Below, in pieces: positions 1 to 7,100 of a DNA stretch of 14,217 nucleotides (positions within the stretch are counted from its first letter, which is position 1; each line of letters begins with the position of its first letter). The notes under the pieces are model-generated. The model searched no databases and had not been told where the DNA came from. It saw nothing but the letters and a program-made list of their open reading frames with translations. The translations under genes and the position numbers were made by a program. The stretch spans positions 1 through 14,217 of the forward strand of contig JAFLZE010000023.1 in the NCBI GenBank assembly GCA_029785685.1. The letters are read 5' to 3'. Source of the stretch: Nitrososphaerota archaeon. Its GTDB lineage: Archaea > Thermoproteota > Nitrososphaeria > Nitrososphaerales > UBA183.

Positions 1-335
1 ACGGAGATGCCCCCGCGAGATGCGTTGAACCCCTTCCTGAGGATGAACGTCGCAGGCTTTTCCTTCAGTTCCACGAAGTCCTGCATGCTTTCCCTGATCC
101 ACAGCGGCTCGGAGGCCACCACCTCCTCGGGGTCCTTCCCGACCTTCCTGCAGTACCTGTAGAGCCAGCTGAGGTAGCACTCTCTGCTCCCCTCGCTCTT
201 TATCCTCCGGGCGAGGTGGTTCAGGAGCCTCTGGACGCTCTTGTACTCGCTCTTCCAGCCGGTCACCTTCAGGTACGTCTCCCACATCCTCTCACCGTTG
301 GTGAACGAGCCGTAGGCGGCCCGCTTCCGTGGCAC
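1..335 (-). CDS. Tyrosine recombinase/integrase-like protein, N-terminal part (cut by window edge)
   Basis: An open frame of 111 codons runs from a GTG at 335-333 off the left edge, so only the N-terminus is seen. GTG is preferred because AAGGAGG lies about 10 bases upstream (346-352). A stop sits only a few codons further up in this frame. The protein begins MPRKRAAYGSFTNGE and continues with WETYL, SVQRLLNHLARRI and YLSWLYRYCRKVGKDPEEV. This helical, basic pattern resembles the N-terminal SAM-like core-binding domain of archaeal tyrosine recombinases. The catalytic domain with its R-H-R-Y residues would lie beyond the edge and cannot be checked. The product would cut and rejoin DNA at specific sites, either as a XerA-type resolvase or as an integrase of a mobile element. 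The family call is inference from the overall pattern; that the stretch is coding is more certain. Confidence 0.5.
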   Translation of the reverse strand, partial: MPRKRAAYGSFTNGERMWETYLKVTGWKSEYKSVQRLLNHLARRIKSEGSRECYLSWLYRYCRKVGKDPEEVVASEPLWIRESMQDFVELKEKPATFILRKGFNASRGGIS

Positions 336-345
336 TCTCGTCCGG

Positions 346-382
346 CCTCCTTACGAGGAGCGTCCGGGGCCATTTAACGGGG
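346..382 (-). promoter_or_regulatory. Leader of the integrase-like gene with RBS inside a small hairpin
   Basis: On the minus strand a box A-like GTTAAAT lies at about 382-376, followed by CTCCT-CGTA-AGGAG (360-347). This is a perfect 5-bp stem whose 3' arm is the Shine-Dalgarno sequence of the GTG start at 335. If transcription starts upstream of 360, the hairpin would mask the ribosome binding site. The start site is not known, so masking is inference. Confidence 0.3.
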
Positions 383-410
383 GTTCTGTTCGACACAATC
401 CACGAAAAAG

Positions 411-467
411 GAGGACTACGGCCGGCACACGTCGGAGTCCTCGGGAGAGGGGTAAAACCCTCTCTCG
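411..467. repeat. Two adjacent strong inverted repeats (twin hairpins)
   Basis: Hairpin 1: GAGGACT (411-417) pairs with AGTCCTC (436-442). After an A/G mismatch four more pairs follow (419-422 with 431-434, one of them G-T). Hairpin 2: 442-451 pairs with 458-467 in ten consecutive pairs, nine Watson-Crick and one G-T, around the loop GTAAAA. The hairpins abut at 442 and sit about 80-130 bases upstream of the integrase-like start. They could be a protein-binding or recombination site, the 5' end of an RNA, or a transcription-stop structure. The sequence does not decide between these. Confidence 0.5.
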
Positions 468-480
468 TGGGCTTTTGCAT

Positions 481-995
481 TGGAACAAGCAATGGAGGCT
501 AACCCAAGTGGGGTGCTAGATTATCCGAGACTTAAAGTGGGGATGAACACGAATCAGATTCTACCTTTCAATCTGTCTGGGCACAGGTAGGAGGTTACTT
601 CGATGGAGATAGATTGCCCACATCCGAGTTGACTCCCCCGTCGTCCTGAAGTTCATCCTCGCTTGGGTTGACAACTAGCGCGAGCGACTGCGATGGCTCA
701 GACTCTCCCTTCTAACGAAGGGTTTGCAGTCGGGCTGATCTGAACCACGGCAAAGAGGCGCTCGTGCTTCGAGTAGCAAGCACCAGGACGGCGCTGGCTG
801 CCGTAAAGGAGTTGGTAAGACATTGTTTCAAGAAGCTCAGAGAATTGCAAGCGACTGTTGATTATTATTAGAACAGGGTTACCGGAACCGCGGTTCTATC
901 AGAATTCAATGAGCTGATACAAGCAAGAACACGCCTCGGTAAGACAATGCCATTGGTCCCACTATCGGCATTTGTTGATGCCATGTGTCAAATAG
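481..995. other. Lower-GC stretch without an intact gene, rich in long-range complementarity
   Basis: My hand count gives about 50 % GC over 481-1080, falling to about 46 % over 841-1080, visibly below the neighbouring genes. No tRNA, rRNA or intact long gene is evident. Complementary segments are frequent. 500-513 pairs with 657-670 (14 contiguous pairs including three G-T). ATGAAC (543-548) pairs with GTTCAT (651-656). 578-583 pairs with 615-620. CGACTGC (685-691) pairs with GCAGTCG (726-732) and encloses CCCTTC/GAAGGG (707-712/717-722). 747-752 pairs with 799-804 and encloses GTGCTT/AAGCAC (764-769/778-783). GAACCGCGGTTC (885-896) is a perfect palindrome. This would fit a structured RNA, but many 6-bp pairs are expected by chance in a stretch this long. 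Confidence 0.35.
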
Positions 996-1186
996 CTACG
1001 GACGGAGAATTGAAGTCTGAAGAAGCGAAGAAATGTCGAAGAGAGCAGAAAATCCGGAACCGTGACAGTTTCGAGCCAGGACAGGCAAAGCCTGGGCGGA
1101 GGGAAGACACCTCTGCTGGGAATCATATTTCCCGAGCTTCGTCTGGAGCTCCTCCTCTTCCTTCCTGCGTCGCTTCCCCGCGATGA
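716..1186 (+). pseudogene. Possible decayed small gene, interrupted by an in-frame TAG
   Basis: One plus-strand frame reads as plausible protein on both sides of a single TAG at 869-871. Upstream it gives KELVRHCFKKLRELQATVDYY. Downstream it gives FNELIQARTRLGKT, VPLSAFVDAMCQIA and LKSEEAKKCRREQKIRNRD. This is charged and helical, with no proline clusters. After about 1085 it turns into antisense of the giant surface gene and looks unnatural (SSGAPPLPSC), so any real product probably ended near there or has lost its true 3' end. An intact reading frame starts only at ATG 947 (79 codons), without a Shine-Dalgarno site. I do not recognise the family. It could be a relic of a mobile element, or the frame could be open by chance over a structured RNA. 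Confidence 0.22.
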
Positions 1187-4100
1187 GGAAGAACCACGCG
1201 AAGAAGAATACAAGGGAGCCCACGAGCATGGGGATGATGAAGAACCAAATCCATGATATCTGGCTCGCAATGCCGACACGAGTGGGCACGCTCTGAAGGT
1301 TCCCGATAGCAAAGTTGGTCCCGCCCAGTCTGGCTATCGGGACAGTCCCGCAGATTGTGAATCCCGCTGTCGTAATGTCAGATGGATTCACCCAGGTGCT
1401 CCCGTTCCAGTATTGCATTCCGGTGCCGGCACCGACAATGGAATTGGTGATGCAGACGTGGGCGTTCAACCCGGTCGGGATGGTCCCGTTACCGACTACG
1501 AACACGTCGAAGTATCTGATCGCACCGGTAAAGGTCTCGGCGGTGACTCCGTAGGAGGGCAGGGTGAGGTTCGCGAGCTCGATTCTGAGCGTCGTGCCGG
1601 GGGCGTTCCCGAGGCCAGGGATGGAGACCGAGATTCCCGTCGTGGCCGTCTCGTCGACGACGGCCGTGCCGTTGGTCGAGGTCACTGGGAAGACGTCCGA
1701 GTGGTAGTTGCCGACGTTCGTGACTATGAAGGTCGTTGTCGCCACGTCTCCGGGGCGGGTCGCCACGTCGCTCCCGGTCGCGGTGACAGTTTCGGCCCCG
1801 GGGGGAGAAGATGGGACGCTGAACGTAGCCGAGAAGGTCCCGTTGGGACCTACAGTCGCTGCGGCTACCGTACCTCTGCTTATCACGATGTTGACCGTCG
1901 CACCAGGAGTGAACCCGGTTCCGTCCACGGTCACTGGAGTACCTGTGAGCCCCGAAGTCGGCGTGATAGCGATGGCGGGACCTCCAGCCGGAGCGGTAGT
2001 GAGGATAAAGACCGCGTAGGCGACGATTTGCCCGGTGCTAGCGTCGCTTACGACCACCAAGCCATTCTGGCCGAAGGCAGTGAGGACGGTTAGGGGAGGG
2101 ACGGCGCCTGAGGAAGTTGAGGTGAACTCGTAGGTCGTCGGACATGGGGACATGGTGCTGAGAGTGACGCCCGGCTCGAAGCAGTAGTAGTAGTTACCAC
2201 CAGGCGAGAAGTTGGAGCCGCTGAGGAAGATCAGTGTTCCCGGCGGGCCGGAGGTCGGCGTGATGGTGATGACGGTGGTGGACCCGACAGCCACCGTGTC
2301 CACGGGAGAACACGCGCTTTCAGGGGTGTGGGCCGAGTCGGTGACTTTGTAGGAGTATACCGTCGAGGTGGACGGTGAGGGAGAGAAGCTGGCAGCTGTC
2401 GCACCTGAGACAGGGCTGGCGCACCCTGCTCCCGCGTACCACTGGTAGGAGTATGGGGCTGTCCCGCCTGAGGGGCTGGCCGAGAGGCGGATGGACTGCC
2501 CAGCGCTGATGGTCGGGGCGGAGGGAGTTATCGGTCCGGCGATGAGCTCGCCGTTTACTGTCACGGCGTCACCCCCCACGCAGGACTTGGTGCCCGTCGC
2601 GTCGGTCACCTGGACCCAGTAGGTGGTGGTCGTGGAGGGTGAGACGGTGAAGCTCGAGCTGGTTCCCGATACCTGGCCGCTGCAGTCTGCCCCGGTGAAC
2701 CACTCGTAGGAATAAGGACCAACGCCGCCACTGGGAGTTATGGTGAGGGTGATTGGTTGGCCGCCGTCGATGGAAGGTGAAGGTGGTTCTATCCCGCCAG
2801 GCGATAGGGTGGAGCCGTAGGTGACAGAGCTGGAAGAAGTCGCGGTGTTGCCGTCAGCGTCGGTGACGGTCAGGCCGACGGAGTAGCTTCCAGGGGCCCT
2901 GGCGATGACGGTGCATGACTGGTCGGAAGGCCCGCACCCCGAGGCGACGGACATTCCGCCTGGGAGGTTCCATGAGTAGGTGTAGGGTGAGGTACCGCCC
3001 GAGGCGGTTGCGGTGAACGTGACGGGCGAACCCAAGGTCGCGCTCACGGGAGCTGACACCAGGACGGAAAGGGGCGCAGGGCCGACCTTGAGGGTCGCCG
3101 GGGAAGAGGTCGAAACATCGTTGGCGCTGTCCGTGACCCTTACGCTCACCGAGTAGGACCCTGGGGCGGCGGAGGTCACTGTGCAGGTGTCGGCGGTGGA
3201 GTCGCACCCTGACACCACCGTGACGCCTGAGGGAATGCTCCAGTAGTAGGTATACGGCGAAGTGCCGCCTGTGGGGGTAACTCTGAAGGTGACGTCACTC
3301 CCCGCTTGAATTGTCGCGGTCGAAGGCGACAGCGGCCCCGCATGGAGCGAAGGCAGGGGAGCTGGGCTGTTTACCGTTACAGTGTCCCCCGCGGAACAGG
3401 CAGACTCAGGCGTTGAAGCAGAGTCGGTGACTTGGTAGTAGTAGGCGGTCGTAGAGGAGGGCGAAGCATCGTATGTAGAGGAGATTGCTCCGCTTATGGG
3501 GCTGGTGCAGCCAGCTCCAGTGAACCATTGATACGCGTAGGCGGTGGTACCGCCGTTCGGGTTTGCAGTAAGGAGCACCGATGAGCCGCTGGAGATGGTA
3601 GGCGATGGAGGTGTTATGGCTCCTGCGCTCAGGGCCGGGTTGACGGTCACCGCCACGGGGCTGGACGTCGAGACTGCGCCAGTCACGCTGTCGACGACGG
3701 TTGCACAGTAGTAGGTAGTTGAAGCGGGCGAGACGGAGACGCCAGTGAGCGGGCTCGTTCCGATGTTGGCATGCGCCGAACCTACTTGGGTGATGTCGAG
3801 GGCGCAACTTGTGGACGAGGAACCGCTGTAAATCGTTATCGTGAAGTCTGCCGTCCCGCCGGTCCAAGACACTTGGAGGGTGCCCGACTGCCCGCTGTCC
3901 AGAACGGCGGGTGAAGGCGTCGCGGTGACCCCGGAGATCGCCGCGTTGACCGTTACCAAGTCGGTTGGGGAGCTTACAGCCGGAGGATTGGTCGAGGCGT
4001 CTGTAACTTCGTAACAGTAGTAGGTGTTGGAAGTCGGCGATACCAACTGGATGGATGAGGTACCCAGGGGTGTCGTATCAGAGGTACAGGCCGCACTGGA

Positions 4101-7100
4101 CCCTGAGTACCACTGGTAGGTGTACGAACCGGTTCCGCCTGATGGGTGGGCGGTGAGGGTCAATGATTGGCCGCTGTCGATCGTGGGGGATGCTGGGGTG
4201 ATGGCTCCAGCCGAAAGAGCAGTGTCAACAGCTACCTGGTCCGTAGCTGAGCTAGTCGTGGGCGGGTTGGTGGATGTGTCAGATATGCTGTAGCAGTAGT
4301 AGGTGTTCGAGGTCGGCGACACTACCTGAGCGGATGACGTCCCGAGCGTTGCGGTGTCAGAGGAACAGGTGGAGCTCGAACCTGAATACCATTGGTAGGT
4401 GTACGCCCCCGTCCCTCCTGACGGATGCGCCGTGAGGGTTACCGACTGTCCATTGTCGACGGTCGGGGAAGAGGGAGTGACTGCGCCGGCCGAAAGAGCG
4501 GAATCCACTGTGACCAAGTCGGTCGCCGATGACACCGTGGGAGGGTTCGTCGAAGTGTCCGACAGTGAATAGCAGTAGTATGTGTTGGTTGTGGGTGAAA
4601 CCACCTGTGTGGAAGCAGTTCCCAGTGTGGCGGTGTCAGAAGCACAGGAGGTGCTTGACCCGGAGTACCACTTGTATGTGTAGGAGCCGGTTCCGCCTGA
4701 TGGATTAGCCGTAAGGGTGACGGACTGGCCGCTGTCTATGGTAGGACCATTTGGGGTCATTGCCCCCGCTGAAAGTGTACTGTCTACGGTAACTGCGTCG
4801 CCAGATGAGCAAGAGGTAGTTGAAGTGGAGTCAGTCACCTTGACGTAGTACGTGGTAGAGGAGCCAGGCGAGGCAGCAAGAGTGGAGGCCGTCGCTCCAG
4901 ATATAGGAGAGGTGCTGCAGTCAGAGGAGGTATACCACTGATAGGTATAGGGGCTGGTCCCGCCGCTGGGATTGACAGCCAGCGTGACAGATTGACCGTT
5001 GTCTATTGTGGGAGATGAGGGGGAGATGGTTCCTGCAGCAAGGGGGACGTTGACTGTCACCAGGTCTGTGGCAGAATTCACGGTTGGAGTGTTGGTCGAA
5101 GTGTCCGTGACGGAGTAGCAATAGTAGGTATTCGACGTCGGAGATGGAGCGTAAGTCGATGAAGTCTGCCCGCTCACCGCCGAATCCGAGGAACAGGCCG
5201 CGCTGGACCCTGAGTACCACTGGTAGGCGTAGGAGCCGGTACCGCCCGAGGGGTGAGCCGTCAGGGTGACTGATACACCGCTGTTGATGGTCGGGCTAGT
5301 GGGGGTAATCGCGCCGGCAGTCAGCGCGGAATCCACTGTGACAAGATTGGCGGCCGAGGTCGACGTTGGCGGGTTGGTCGATGAATCTGTCACCGAGTAG
5401 CAGTAGTATATGTTTGATGTGGGTGAGACCGCCTGGGTTGAAGCGGTTCCAAGTGTCGTAATGTCGGACGAACACGTTGAACTCGAACCAGAGTACCACT
5501 GATACGTATAGGACCCGGTCCCACCGGACGGATGGGCTGTCAATGTGACGGACTGTCCGCTGTCGATGATTGGAGATGTCGGGGTCACAGCACCGGCAGC
5601 CAGTATTGCATCTACCGTCACTGTGAAAGTGCTTGAGCTTGCGGTTGGGGTCGGGGAAGAACCTGAAGTCACTCCGGCATCCGTGACGATATAGCAGTAG
5701 TAGTAGGTGCCAGCAGAAGTCGACGTTGGGACAGTATAGGTTGAAGATGTCGCCCCGCTGATGGAGGCATCGCTCGTGCTGCATGTTCCAGGGCTGCTGG
5801 CGCTGTACCATTGGTAAGCGAAAGTCCCCGTGCCTCCTGAAGGATGCGAAGTCAACAACAGCGACTGGCCGCTGTCGATGGTTGATCCTGGTGCTGTGAT
5901 AGCTCCTGCAGAGGGGGAGCTGTCGACGGTGACGGCGTCCCCGCTCGAGCAACTTGTAGCGCTCGTCGAGTCGGTGACCAGCACGTAGTAGGTGGTTGTC
6001 GACGACGGAAACGGGGAGAAGGTTTGCGAAGTCCCTAGCACCGAGCCGCTGCAACCCGAGCCGGAGTACCATTGGTAGGTGTAGCCGGGGTTCCCTCCGG
6101 TGGGGTTGGCAGTGAGGGTCACCGACTGGCTGCTATCGATGGTCACGGGGGATGGAGAGATGGCTCCTGCAGAAAGGACGTTGTTTACGGTAAGGGAAGA
6201 TCCTGACGTGGGAGAAGCCGCAGAATTCGAGTTGGCGTCGGTGACCTTGGCACAGTAGTAGTAAGTGTTGGCGGAGCCCGGCGAAGTGAAACTCAGAGTT
6301 TGTGGCGACGATGACGCGCCGGTCACCTGTCCAGCCTGAGTGTCGGCGCTCGAGCAGGAAGAACTCGACGTGCTGTAATAGAGGGTGACCGTGAAGGTTC
6401 CGGTCCCGCCTGACCATGAGACGCTTACAGAGTCAGACGTGGTGGGCCCGACAGGGTCCGCCGCGAACGACCCGAGCGAAACGCTGGACGGGAGCGGGTT
6501 CGCCGTGACTGTCGTCGGGGTCGAGGTCGTGGTTACCGGGGTCGAGGCGCTGTCGGTCACCTTCAGCTCGAATGAGTAGACACCGGATGTTGTGAGGGTC
6601 CCCGTGGACTGAGTGTAGGTCGTGACCCCGGCGCTGCATGAGAAGGAAGAGCCCAGGTTGCTGTAGCTGCTGGCGCCAGGGGCCTCCTGCAGCCACTGAC
6701 AAGTGTAGGATGATGTGCCGCCGCTGAAGGCCGAGGTGACAGTGAGCGATGTCGAACCGCCCACGTCGAAGGCCGGTGACGCTTGAGAGATAGCAGGGGC
6801 GCTCAACGGTGTGTTCACGGTAACCTGATCGGTGCCAGACCCGGATGTGGGAGCGGGAGTCGACCCGGACGTCACCCCCGTGTCAGTGATGATGTAGCAG
6901 TAGTAGTAGATCCCGGACGTGGTTGAGGTCGGAACTGCGTAGGAAGCAGAGGTGGCGCCGCTGATCGGTGCGTCACCAGTGGTGCAGGTTCCGGGAGAGC
7001 TTGCGGTGTACCATTGGTAGGTGAAGGTTCCAGTGCCCCCTGTGGGAGCTGGGGCTGTGAGTAGGACGGACTGACCCTGGTCGATCACAGGGGTCGAGGG

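Noticed and set aside
374..394. ACAGAACCC on the minus strand as a possible RNase P RNA conserved region V
   Set aside because: The following GGCUUA is missing and no matching conserved region I (GAGGAAAG-type) is found within several hundred bases; it overlaps the recombinase promoter region.
292..492. Minus-strand 66-codon frame over the integrase-like start
   Set aside because: It overlaps the better-supported GTG-started frame at 335 and its translation is Pro/Arg-rich without any family pattern.
336..995. tRNA or rRNA gene or a tRNA attachment site next to the integrase-like gene
   Set aside because: No T-arm GGTTCRANYCC with matching acceptor and anticodon arms is found on either strand, and no rRNA-like conserved sequence is recognised.
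962..1312. Minus-strand 116-codon frame over the end of the surface gene
   Set aside because: Same strand but shifted from the frame that encodes the transmembrane anchor; Ser/Arg-rich and without features.
1413..2093. Plus-strand 226-codon frame opposite the surface gene
   Set aside because: It is antisense to the IPT/TIG and anchor-proximal coding sequence, has an Arg/Gly/Asp-rich low-complexity translation, and lacks any motif or RBS.
5296..6072. Minus-strand 258-codon frame in the same strand as the surface gene
   Set aside because: It is a shifted-frame shadow of the repetitive units; the translation is Arg/His/Leu-rich and unnatural.
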